Virus record (IMG/VR): IMGVR_UViG_3300037156_000040
Coordinates: 1-40,548 of that record
DNA from: a virus
Reading direction: 5' to 3' (one strand)
Length of the DNA: 40,548 nucleotides
The position numbers and the translations under genes are program-made. The notes beneath the pieces are model-generated. The model had not been told where the DNA came from. It made no database searches and saw only the letters and a program-made list of their open reading frames with translations. Positions 24,085 to 31,435 of the stretch are shown here, one piece after another; position 1 is the first letter of the stretch, and every line of letters begins with the position of its first letter.

Positions 24085-25101
24085 ATGAGTCCACAAGACA
24101 CCGCAGCCCAGAATAACCTACAACAGATGGCCGCTGCGGCTAACACCGAGGGACAAGCTAACTATCAGCAGTATACAAACTCAGCTAACCAGGCTAAGCA
24201 GGATTATAGTAATTATCAGAATCAAGATACTAACTATCAAAATCAAGAGAATGCTAACACTCAGTATATGCAGGGAGCTGGGTCTGGTACTAACCTTTAT
24301 AACCAGGGAGTAAGTCAGTCACTCGCACAGCAAGGTTTAGACCCATCCCAGATTACGAGTGCCAATATGAACTTACAGAAGCTACAGAATGCCCAGAGTC
24401 AACTAGGCCAAGCTGCTAATTCGAGCGCAGGTGGATATGGTATGTCTGCCTCTCAGTTGGCTAGTTTCTATGCTCCACAGTCTTCACAGTTAGGTTCGGC
24501 GGTTACAGCAGCCGGTAATACGGTTGGTGCGCTAAATAATGAGTACAACTCTGCTCTTACCAGTGGTAACCAATCTGCGGGAGCGGGTCTTACTAGTGAG
24601 CAAAACAGTGCCCAGGCATTAGCAGCTCAAGTTACACAAGCTCAAAATGATATGACGATTGCCGCCAAACAGATTACAGATTACCAGACCCTAGCACAGA
24701 ATCAGGGTAACTTAAACGCTAGCGAACAAGCTAACCTTGCAGCGGCTATTCAAGGCTATACAACGGCTGCTGCAAGTATGGCACAAGCTCAGGCAGCCCA
24801 GACAGCTGCCCAGGGTACGCTTATGCAGGGTCAGGCTGCACTTGGTCAGTACAACCTTGCAAATGCTGCGTCTAAGACTAAAGCTCCAACAGGTTATACT
24901 GCTTCACCAAATAGTTCAGGGGGATCAAACTACTTCTATAACGGCAAGCCTGTTACTGTCCAGCAATATGGTTCAGGTGAGAACTGGAACCCTAGCCAGA
25001 TAGCACAAGCTGCTGCGGCTGGACAACCTACCGCAAAGACAAATCAATCTAGCTCTACCTGGGGGCCATCTATTCTTAGCGGTATAAGGCCATTATCATG
25101 A
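24085..25101 (+). CDS. Gln/Asn/Ala-rich helical protein (putative ejection protein)
   Basis: 338 residues dominated by Q, N, A, S (QDYSNYQNQDTNYQNQENAN; SMAQAQAAQTAAQGTLMQGQ), long helical repeats without Cys or Trp-rich cores. Together with the next gene it occupies the place of internal virion or ejection proteins in podoviruses. These enter the cell with DNA and help it cross the envelope. Inferred from composition and order. Confidence 0.5.
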   Translation: MSPQDTAAQNNLQQMAAAANTEGQANYQQYTNSANQAKQDYSNYQNQDTNYQNQENANTQYMQGAGSGTNLYNQGVSQSLAQQGLDPSQITSANMNLQKLQNAQSQLGQAANSSAGGYGMSASQLASFYAPQSSQLGSAVTAAGNTVGALNNEYNSALTSGNQSAGAGLTSEQNSAQALAAQVTQAQNDMTIAAKQITDYQTLAQNQGNLNASEQANLAAAIQGYTTAAASMAQAQAAQTAAQGTLMQGQAALGQYNLANAASKTKAPTGYTASPNSSGGSNYFYNGKPVTVQQYGSGENWNPSQIAQAAAAGQPTAKTNQSSSTWGPSILSGIRPLS

Positions 25102-27143
25102 ATCCATCGGACTCTACTTATAACCCTTTACCAGTATCAGGTCAGACACCTGCCCAGCCACAAGGCAATTGGCTAGAAAAACTACTTCCTACCATCGGAG
25201 GTATTGGCGGTGGAGTTCTTGGTGCATTAATTCCAGGACTCGGCGAAACAGGTATCAGTGAGGTTGGTGGTGCTTCGGCGGGGTCAGCTCTCGGCCAAAA
25301 GTTTGAGAATATGCTAACGGGTTCTAAGGGGTCAACTCTTGGTGCAGGCGTACTCGGTGGTGTCGGGACATTAGGCGGTATGGGTCTTGGGAGAGTTATC
25401 GGCCAGGTTGCAAAAGATGCCGTCCCAGCTACCGAACAAGCTGCTGGGATAGCCGCTAAACCCGCTACGGGTATTGTCGGTATGATGAGTCGTAGAGGGG
25501 CGGCAGCACAGGGAGCTACCGACCAACTAGGCGAAACCCAAAACCTTGTAAACGAGTTTGGCGGGGCTATGCCAAGTGGAAATGAACAGGCCACTAGGGC
25601 TTTTGGAGATGTATTAGATCACGCCAGACAGCTAGGAATTGATACCACAAAGCCTGGTGTGCCCCAGGCTATGTTAGACCACTCTAACCAGGGTCTAGCT
25701 TTATATGGCGGTGCTAAGAGGGCTATTTTAACTAACGCTGGCCCTGTTGATATGAGCCAAATGGATCAGGTATTAAAAGATGCCGTAGAAAAGAATGTCG
25801 GCGCAATTGGAGCTAACGGTAAGAATATTTCTGCTGGACAACCCGTCTATGAACAGCTACGTGGTAATTTTCAGTCGGGTGTTGTCGGCTCTAAGGCTGG
25901 AAGTGCAGCTAGTGGGGACATTACTGGCGAAACTGCGGTTGACCCTCAGACTGCTTTTCAGTATGTAAGTTCACTCGGTAAGCAGGTAGGACAAGATCAA
26001 GCTAAATTATCTGCCCAGACAAGGAGCCTAGCAAGTGGTGGAGTTCCCGACCCAGGCTTAGAGAAGCAACTTCAGCTATCACAAGACCTCTATAATGGGG
26101 CCAAAAATATACTTTATAAACGCCCCGAAGTAACTCAGGCGATCTCGGACTTTAAGGCAGCTGCCCCTGGTGGAGTCATTACCCCTGATATTATATCTGC
26201 CACTGCTAAAGCTGGCCCCGCAGATACAGGTATCCCGATTGGCGACATCAACCCAAACAGTCCCTTAGCAAAACAGGTAGCAGATAACCTTAACAATGCT
26301 ACTTCAGGGCAAGACATTCTTACCGAAGAAGCTAAATTAATAAGAATGAATAGTATTGCTAAAGATGCAGTAAACCATAATACACAGGCACTAGCGACAC
26401 CTGCGGCACTTCAACAGGCAAAGGCAGCTGCTGGGCAAGCTACAAACACGGGATCAAACTTAGTTAATACAGCTGGAGCAGTAGTTAATCCCCACGCTGG
26501 TCTGGTTAAGGGTGCATTAAACGTAGTAACGGGTAAGAACCCCGCCGTAGACCGAGTAGGAGCAGGGCTACTTGGTCTATTAACCAAATCTGTTGGCCCC
26601 AATAATTCAGGAAGTTTAATAAAAGTATTAAGTCAGGCAGCAGCACTGAGTCCAACAGTAGCTAACGCAGGAGGAACAACTATGCAGAATCAACCAAACG
26701 GACAAAGTACTGATGCTATGCCTGGTGGCCCACAGTTAGCTACTGGTCAGCCAGCGAATGTCGGTAATTTAATCTCACAGCTAGACGCTATGCTACAAGC
26801 AGACCCACTATTGGCTTCGTCGCTTGCACCAGTAATACAGGGGCTTATTGCACCACAGCAGAAGATCAACGTCGCTCAGGGGGCATTACAAAACTACGAT
26901 AGAACCCTCCAGCAGGCTGGCGGGGGTCAGGGTACTCTACTCGGTGGGTTGTCACAGCTAGGCGGTATGCTTACTGGTGGCCCGCAGGCACAGGTTGGCC
27001 CACAGGCAACAGCACTTCGTCAGGCTCTTGATGCCGCAGGTTACAGCAACGCCTACATACCAACACAAACAGCGACCGCAGGTGCAGCCGCTGGTGGTAT
27101 GAGTAACCTACAGAGTATCTTAGGACAGCTACAAGGTCAGTAG
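25098..27143 (+). CDS. Large Gly/Ala-rich protein (putative ejection/internal virion protein)
   Basis: 681 residues, ATGA-coupled to the gene before. Residues 30-100 are a hydrophobic Gly-rich stretch (GGIGGGVLGALIPGLGETGI ... GGVGTLGGMGLGRVIG) able to insert in membranes, followed by a long helical body rich in Q, A, G. This matches the largest ejection-type protein of short-tailed phages. No lysozyme motif visible. Last gene of the rightward virion block; its stop is only one base from a convergent small gene. Confidence 0.5.
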   Translation: MNPSDSTYNPLPVSGQTPAQPQGNWLEKLLPTIGGIGGGVLGALIPGLGETGISEVGGASAGSALGQKFENMLTGSKGSTLGAGVLGGVGTLGGMGLGRVIGQVAKDAVPATEQAAGIAAKPATGIVGMMSRRGAAAQGATDQLGETQNLVNEFGGAMPSGNEQATRAFGDVLDHARQLGIDTTKPGVPQAMLDHSNQGLALYGGAKRAILTNAGPVDMSQMDQVLKDAVEKNVGAIGANGKNISAGQPVYEQLRGNFQSGVVGSKAGSAASGDITGETAVDPQTAFQYVSSLGKQVGQDQAKLSAQTRSLASGGVPDPGLEKQLQLSQDLYNGAKNILYKRPEVTQAISDFKAAAPGGVITPDIISATAKAGPADTGIPIGDINPNSPLAKQVADNLNNATSGQDILTEEAKLIRMNSIAKDAVNHNTQALATPAALQQAKAAAGQATNTGSNLVNTAGAVVNPHAGLVKGALNVVTGKNPAVDRVGAGLLGLLTKSVGPNNSGSLIKVLSQAAALSPTVANAGGTTMQNQPNGQSTDAMPGGPQLATGQPANVGNLISQLDAMLQADPLLASSLAPVIQGLIAPQQKINVAQGALQNYDRTLQQAGGGQGTLLGGLSQLGGMLTGGPQAQVGPQATALRQALDAAGYSNAYIPTQTATAGAAAGGMSNLQSILGQLQGQ

Positions 27144-27144
27144 T

Positions 27145-27216
27145 CTAACGACCGAATAGTGCTAGAATGCCGAATGTGATAATCACTATAACAAATAGTG
27201 AGAATAGTATTGCCAT
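27145..27216 (-). CDS. 23-residue membrane peptide
   Basis: MAILFSLFVIVIITFGILALFGR: a single hydrophobic helix with a basic end. AAAGGGAGAG lies 4 bases before the ATG, an excellent ribosome site, which is why I call so short a frame. Last gene of the leftward groE operon. Possibly a lysis- or membrane-modulating peptide. Confidence 0.5.
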   Translation of the reverse strand: MAILFSLFVIVIITFGILALFGR

Positions 27217-27245
27217 TGGTTCTCTCCCTTTACAGGGTAACTATA

Positions 27246-27506
27246 CTACTTACCTAACTCTTTTTCAATAACCTCATTTGGTACGATCATTACTTTTAGC
27301 TTGGGTTCTTCGGAATCTAGGTCAATCTCAAAGCCTAAGTTCTGATCTTCAGGATAACCAAACTGATTAATACAGATCTCATAGAAATAACCTGAGATTA
27401 TTCTATTCTTGAGTTCGTTATAGTTAAGTGCAATATTAAGTAACCTAACTTGGTTAAGTTGTCGTTCTGATAGATCGTGTAATTTAGACTTGTCTTTAAT
27501 TCTCAT
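27246..27506 (-). CDS. Small hypothetical protein of the groE operon
   Basis: 86 residues. Basic helical N-terminus (MRIKDKSKLHDLSERQLNQVRLLNIAL) and an acidic C-terminal half (FEIDLDSEEPKLKVMIVPNEVIEKELGK). Overlaps the upstream gene as ATGA. No family recognised. Confidence 0.6.
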   Translation of the reverse strand: MRIKDKSKLHDLSERQLNQVRLLNIALNYNELKNRIISGYFYEICINQFGYPEDQNLGFEIDLDSEEPKLKVMIVPNEVIEKELGK

Positions 27507-27721
27507 AGATTCTCCTTATATTCTTTAGCTTCGTCAGGCCATGCCTGGGCAAAGTCGGGGTTTATCTGCCCGTCCTTGAACGGCTGTACAACTTCACGGG
27601 CGTAGTCTTTTCTCTGTCTCAAATGATCCCAGTCCTTCCAGCCTGATTGCTGGTTTCTGCGTAGTTTAGAGGGGTCTACCGATCCTTTATGATAAATACC
27701 AGCAGAATCAATATAACTCAC
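27503..27721 (-). CDS. Small hypothetical protein of the groE operon
   Basis: 72 residues if started at GTG 27721, which overlaps the preceding stop as GTGA; an ATG at 27772 would force a 55-base overlap. The sequence (SYIDSAGIYHKGSVDPSKLRRNQQSGWKDWDHLR in part) is basic and hydrophilic. Possible minor structural peptide; unknown. Confidence 0.55.
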   Translation of the reverse strand: MSYIDSAGIYHKGSVDPSKLRRNQQSGWKDWDHLRQRKDYAREVVQPFKDGQINPDFAQAWPDEAKEYKENL

Positions 27722-27984
27722 TGTCTTGGTACCTTTATCTGGGCTTCTCGTAGTCTCTCGGCTTCCTCCCATTCAAGTTGCTCGGGGGTTTTCGGACGGG
27801 AAGCTCCCGTAGCTGTCGGAGTCATTGTAAGGGAGTTCACATTCCCATACGAGCCTTGTGTTGGCCCGACCTCTTGTTTATCCATCTTATCGTGTAAACC
27901 TTTAATCTCTTGGCGGAGCTTTTGGTCGTACTTACCTAGCCCCACTCCTGCCGCAAACGCAACGATAGTGAGTAGGTACAACAT
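27718..27984 (-). CDS. Membrane-anchored small protein
   Basis: 88 residues. Transmembrane helix at the N-terminus (MLYLLTIVAFAAGVGLGKYDQK), then a coiled-coil stretch and a Pro/Thr-rich tail ending in a charged helix. The start overlaps the groEL stop. The shape resembles small inner-membrane lysis or spanin-like proteins, but there is no specific signature. Confidence 0.55.
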   Translation of the reverse strand: MLYLLTIVAFAAGVGLGKYDQKLRQEIKGLHDKMDKQEVGPTQGSYGNVNSLTMTPTATGASRPKTPEQLEWEEAERLREAQIKVPRQ

Positions 27985-29537
27985 CAGTCTGCTTTGTTTT
28001 CTCGGTCAATATATGTTATGCCTGTAGTAGTTGTGATGAGAGTTCCTACAACCGAAGCTGCGTTTCTAATCGTCTCCTTAATAACCTCAGCGGGGTCGAT
28101 GATCCCTACCTTTAACAAGTCGACAATCCCCGTCGGGTTTCGTAAGTCGTAGCCTTTCCAGATATTCTCCTCGGCTAAGACTTTATACAAAGCTTCTTTA
28201 GAATTGATACCAGCATTTTCAGCTAATGTTTCTAATGGTGCTTGCCAGGCTGCCTTAAAGTTATCGGGTGCGATACGGGCTAGGGCTACCCCACCACCAG
28301 GAACAACACCGTCTCTAAGAGCTGCTTGAGTGGCGGCGATAGCATCCTCTACTCGTTTACGAATCTCACCTCGGTTTACCTCTGTTGGCGCACCGACACG
28401 AATAATAGAGATCTTACCCGTTAGCTGGGAGATACGCTTACTAATAGCCTCTCGATCTATTAATGATTCGGCCTGTTTTAACTGGTGTCTTAAATCTGCA
28501 AGTCTCGCATTAACGGCTTCTTGATCGCCTTCTCCTCCGATAATCGTTGTCGAGTGGGAGTTAACAACAACCCTTTCAGCTCCACCTAACATCTCAATAT
28601 CAAACGAGCTGGCTTTAGCGGCTATTGGGAATACGGTCGCTCCTGTAATTGCGGCAACATCATCTAGAAACATTCCCCTCATTGGCCCCTGTACAGGAAC
28701 ATCTACTAGAGTCGGATTAATATTCCCGTGTACTTTATTAAGAGCCAGTGTAGCTAACGCTTCGCCATCTACTGTACCAATGATTAAGACCTCACAGCCC
28801 TTACCTCCTGCTCGGACAAGTTTATCTAGAATAGGAGTAATGTCGGGGCCGTTAACTAACGGTTTCTCAGTGATAAAAATATCAACACTGTTTAATCTAG
28901 ACTCAAGGTTAGATAAATCGTTAATTAAGAACTTCTCAGTGAAGCCCTTTCTAAACCAAAATCCCTCTACTTGCTCATCGTACGAACCCACACCGTCGAA
29001 CTCCTCAACAATAATGTTTCCTTCCTCGCCTACGGTATCAATGACATCAGCTACCATATTGCCAATATTCTCATCGCTTGCAGATACTTTAGCAACGGCA
29101 CGGGCTAGTTTAGGGGTAGTTTCGATCTTTAACTTATCCACACCATCAATAGCTTCTTGGGCAGTTTTATCTAAGAGGCGTTTAATTTGCATACGATTGT
29201 TGCCAGCCGAGATTAACAAAGTAGCGTCCCTATATAGGTGCTTGGTTAGAATAACCACGCCGGTAGTCCCATCCCCAACTAACTTATTAGACTTCTCAGA
29301 TCCTTGAACTACGATACGAGCTGCCATATTCTCGTTAGGGTCTTCTAGGTATAGTTTCTGTAGGTTGGTCACACCGTCTCTTGAAACATCAGGAAAGCCA
29401 TAATTAAGTTCAATAGCTACATTCCCCACCGAGGGGCCGTAAGCAGCCTTAGCAAGCTCGTACGCCGCCTCTACGCCATTATCTTTAGCTGTTTGGAACT
29501 CCTGACCGTAAGTAATCTTTCTTGATAATTTTGTCAT
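27984..29537 (-). CDS. groEL: Phage-encoded GroEL chaperonin
   Basis: 517 residues, slightly shorter than the usual 540-550 and lacking the GGM-rich tail. ATPase residues are in place: SRDGV with Asp54, GDGTT (88-92), and VEDAIAATQAALRDGVVPGGG near residue 400 with the catalytic Asp. The apical part is strongly diverged from bacterial GroEL. It assembles a double ring that encloses folding proteins with its GroES lid, encoded just upstream. AAGGAGGT gives a very strong ribosome site. Phage chaperonins usually help fold capsid or other bulky phage proteins. Confidence 0.93.
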   Translation of the reverse strand: MTKLSRKITYGQEFQTAKDNGVEAAYELAKAAYGPSVGNVAIELNYGFPDVSRDGVTNLQKLYLEDPNENMAARIVVQGSEKSNKLVGDGTTGVVILTKHLYRDATLLISAGNNRMQIKRLLDKTAQEAIDGVDKLKIETTPKLARAVAKVSASDENIGNMVADVIDTVGEEGNIIVEEFDGVGSYDEQVEGFWFRKGFTEKFLINDLSNLESRLNSVDIFITEKPLVNGPDITPILDKLVRAGGKGCEVLIIGTVDGEALATLALNKVHGNINPTLVDVPVQGPMRGMFLDDVAAITGATVFPIAAKASSFDIEMLGGAERVVVNSHSTTIIGGEGDQEAVNARLADLRHQLKQAESLIDREAISKRISQLTGKISIIRVGAPTEVNRGEIRKRVEDAIAATQAALRDGVVPGGGVALARIAPDNFKAAWQAPLETLAENAGINSKEALYKVLAEENIWKGYDLRNPTGIVDLLKVGIIDPAEVIKETIRNAASVVGTLITTTTGITYIDRENKAD

Positions 29538-29797
29538 TAGACCTCCTTGTAACCACGCACTTCGCTATACTTAATAAGAGCGTATTTCTTATCTCCTTCG
29601 TCTATTTGGGTGCCATCCTCAAAGTCTTTGAAAAATACCTTCTTACCCAGTAACTCTTCTTGGTTTATAACACCAGTATCTACGGCTATTACAATCCCAC
29701 TCGTCTTAGTACTGTATTGTTTATCGACAGTTTCGACAAGCTCGTACGCCTCGGTTAACTCTACTAACAGACAATTGTTTATAGGTATGATGTTCAT
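29537..29797 (-). CDS. groES: Phage-encoded GroES co-chaperonin
   Basis: 86 residues (normal about 95). N-terminal IIPINNCLLVEL corresponds to the IRPLxDRVLV strand, a mobile-loop region (VDKQYSTKTSGIVIAVDTG) precedes, and KKVFFKDFEDGTQIDEGDKKYALIKYSEVRG matches the GroES core. The last base of its stop is the first of groEL, so the two are coupled. No Shine-Dalgarno; TATAAT lies 9 bases ahead of the ATG, so the mRNA is almost leaderless. Confidence 0.88.
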   Translation of the reverse strand: MNIIPINNCLLVELTEAYELVETVDKQYSTKTSGIVIAVDTGVINQEELLGKKVFFKDFEDGTQIDEGDKKYALIKYSEVRGYKEV

Positions 29798-29806
29798 ATT
29801 GGGGAC

Positions 29807-29812
29807 ATTATA
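29807..29812 (-). promoter_or_regulatory. -10 box of the groES-groEL promoter
   Basis: TATAAT on the minus strand (29812 to 29807), 9 bases before the groES ATG. It overlaps the divergent plus-strand promoter of cassette 8 (TATAAT at 29816-29821), so the two directions may compete. Confidence 0.5.
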
Positions 29813-29815
29813 CTA

Positions 29816-29866
29816 TATAATTCTTTTATAGGCACTTAACTAGCCCCCAGGAGGGGGCTTTTATTT
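29816..29866 (+). promoter_or_regulatory. Promoter-attenuator cassette 8 with the ribosome site in the hairpin
   Basis: TATAAT (29816-29821), 8 bases, AGGC (29830-29833), hairpin, and then directly ATG 29867 in the U tract. The only Shine-Dalgarno is AGGAGG, formed by the hairpin loop and 3' arm (29849-29854). Confidence 0.65.
29842..29866 (+). terminator. Intrinsic terminator / attenuator 8
   Basis: AGCCCCC (29842-29848) and GGGGGCT (29853-29859) around the loop AGGA, then TTTATTT running into the start codon. Confidence 0.85.
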
Positions 29867-30163
29867 ATGAGTACAGTAAAGTCACTAATGAAGAAGAAGT
29901 ATCATGGAGTGGTTCCGCCTACGAAAGAGGATGCTGTGCTTGCGAAGAGTCACTTGAACAGAACCTTGAAGTTAGAGAAGACTAAGATCGCCGAACATGA
30001 AACCCAAAAGGCTAAAGCGAAGAAGGCTAAGAATAAGAAGTCCATTAAGTATAATGAATCTCATATCGCCAAGCACAAAGAAGATATGAAAGAGCGTGAA
30101 GATTCTAAAAAAACTATTAACGAAGTCTGGGACAGACTACAGAGTTTAAGGAGTAAGAGATGA
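29867..30163 (+). CDS. Lys-rich helical protein
   Basis: 98 residues, about a quarter Lys, long charged helix (HLNRTLKLEKTKIAEHETQKAKAKKAKNKK). May bind nucleic acid or be structural. The start codon follows the attenuator's U tract without a separate ribosome site. First gene of the lysis module. Confidence 0.6.
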   Translation: MSTVKSLMKKKYHGVVPPTKEDAVLAKSHLNRTLKLEKTKIAEHETQKAKAKKAKNKKSIKYNESHIAKHKEDMKEREDSKKTINEVWDRLQSLRSKR

Positions 30164-30336
30164 GTAAAGTAAGTGAGTTAGCGAAGAAGAGCAAGGGTGA
30201 TGATAAAGCCAAGATGGATAAAGGAACCGCAGGGACTTTGGTTAAAGACTTGCTCTCTAAATCCCTTTCTAAGGGGGGTAAGTTAAAGGCCATTAAAATT
30301 AAAGCTAAGTTTGGCAGCGATAAGAAAGACAAGTAA
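30160..30336 (+). CDS. Small basic protein
   Basis: 58 residues, Lys/Ser-rich (MSKVSELAKKSKGDDKAKMD ... KIKAKFGSDKKDK). Overlaps the previous stop as ATGA, and its own stop overlaps the next ATG (TAATG). Ribosome site AAGGAG 6 bases before the start. No family recognised. Confidence 0.6.
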   Translation: MSKVSELAKKSKGDDKAKMDKGTAGTLVKDLLSKSLSKGGKLKAIKIKAKFGSDKKDK

Positions 30337-30629
30337 TGGCTACTAAATCGGAGAATGTTGAAATCGCAGTTTTACAAGAACAAATGGAGACGGTTAAGGA
30401 TGTTCTCAAGCAGGTGTCGAGTGATACCAAGTCTATTCGTGTCTCAGTGGACAATCTACCTACGATTTACGCAACTAAGGCAGATCTCACAGATCACGCT
30501 AAAACCGTGAAAGATGATCTGACAGCCCACCGAAAAAGCCAGCTCGCCCAAGCCATCACCTCAGTCCTTATAACCGCCATTATTACCGCTCTGGTTTATT
30601 ATTTCATTACCCATACGGTGACAGGATGA
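30336..30629 (+). CDS. XhlA-like holin-associated membrane protein
   Basis: 97 residues. Coiled-coil N-terminal two thirds (VEIAVLQEQMETVKDVLKQVSSDTKSI) and a C-terminal transmembrane helix (AITSVLITAIITALVYYFI), the topology of XhlA-type proteins that act with holins in Gram-positive phages. Lies upstream of another membrane protein and the endolysin. Confidence 0.65.
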   Translation: MATKSENVEIAVLQEQMETVKDVLKQVSSDTKSIRVSVDNLPTIYATKADLTDHAKTVKDDLTAHRKSQLAQAITSVLITAIITALVYYFITHTVTG

Positions 30630-30895
30630 GAAACTTCAACGACTGGTTAGGACTTAAGATTACAAATGCTGTCGCAACGATGTGGGTTGCTTATTTATTC
30701 GCTCTTATCGCCTTAGTCGGTTTTCCTTACGGGTCACACGATCCGAAAGTTATTGTTCAGTGGTTTGCTCAAGAGTTCCTACAACTAGTCCTCCTATCTA
30801 TTATCTTAGTGGGTCAGAAACTTCAATCCCAAAAAGCCCATGAGGTGCATGAAGATATTAAAGCTATTCATAAACATCTAGGAATAGACAAATGA
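30626..30895 (+). CDS. Two-helix membrane protein (holin candidate)
   Basis: 89 residues, with two hydrophobic segments (VATMWVAYLFALIALVGFPYG and FLQLVLLSIILVGQKL) and a charged C-terminal helix ending HKHLGIDK. Consistent with a class II holin or its regulator. Start overlaps the previous stop as ATGA. Confidence 0.6.
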   Translation: MRNFNDWLGLKITNAVATMWVAYLFALIALVGFPYGSHDPKVIVQWFAQEFLQLVLLSIILVGQKLQSQKAHEVHEDIKAIHKHLGIDK

Positions 30896-31416
30896 ACACC
30901 GAAGAAGTACACACTACTGCCGATGAAGAAACAAAAGGTCTACTAGAGTTCTACCCCCCTCACCCCCCTCGTGAGTCTACACCTGAATATAACGCCACCC
31001 ATAAACTCTTAACCCATACTCTTGATATGCCTTGTAGAGATTGTGGGGTAAGACTCTCTACTATTGGAGATCCTACCAAAAACCCTCTTGGTGCTAAGGA
31101 TTTAGAAACACACCATTGGCCACTGCAACGAGAGTTTGCCGATGCAATTGATCCCGTAAAAGTACAAAAAGAATACCCAGAGGTGACAGACCGAAAATCG
31201 TTGAACAACTTTATTGATTCACCAAAGAATATGCTCGTACTCTGTGACATAGACCATCGAAGTAAAACAAGAGGCATTCATCATATTGGAGATGCACTAG
31301 AAGCTTGTAAGCGTTTCGTCCTAGACGGGTATATACTAAACGATATAGGTGCTAACATAGTAACAGATGAAGCAATAGACACTAAGATTACCGCTGGAGA
31401 AACAGACCAGATATAA
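30892..31416 (+). CDS. HNH-type nuclease in the lysis cassette
   Basis: 174 residues. CRDCG, then DLETHHWPLQ (metal-binding His pair) and NMLVLCDIDHRSKTRGIHH make an HNH/beta-beta-alpha-metal core. It sits between holin-like and endolysin genes and is coupled to the upstream gene (ATGA). It may aid packaging or host DNA cutting, or be a selfish insert; the coupling argues it is established in the operon. Confidence 0.7.
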   Translation: MNTEEVHTTADEETKGLLEFYPPHPPRESTPEYNATHKLLTHTLDMPCRDCGVRLSTIGDPTKNPLGAKDLETHHWPLQREFADAIDPVKVQKEYPEVTDRKSLNNFIDSPKNMLVLCDIDHRSKTRGIHHIGDALEACKRFVLDGYILNDIGANIVTDEAIDTKITAGETDQI

Positions 31417-31435
31417 TTTACAAAGGGGACATATT

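Noticed and set aside
25142-25594. 150-codon minus-strand frame
   Set aside because: Pro/Ala-rich antisense of a Gly/Ala-rich segment of the ejection-type gene.
28780-29307. 175-codon plus-strand frame inside groEL
   Set aside because: Antisense of an unambiguous chaperonin gene.
3246-29797. Recoded stop codons
   Set aside because: All major genes end at ordinary TAA, TAG or TGA with coupled neighbours; no in-frame stop interrupts a recognised domain.
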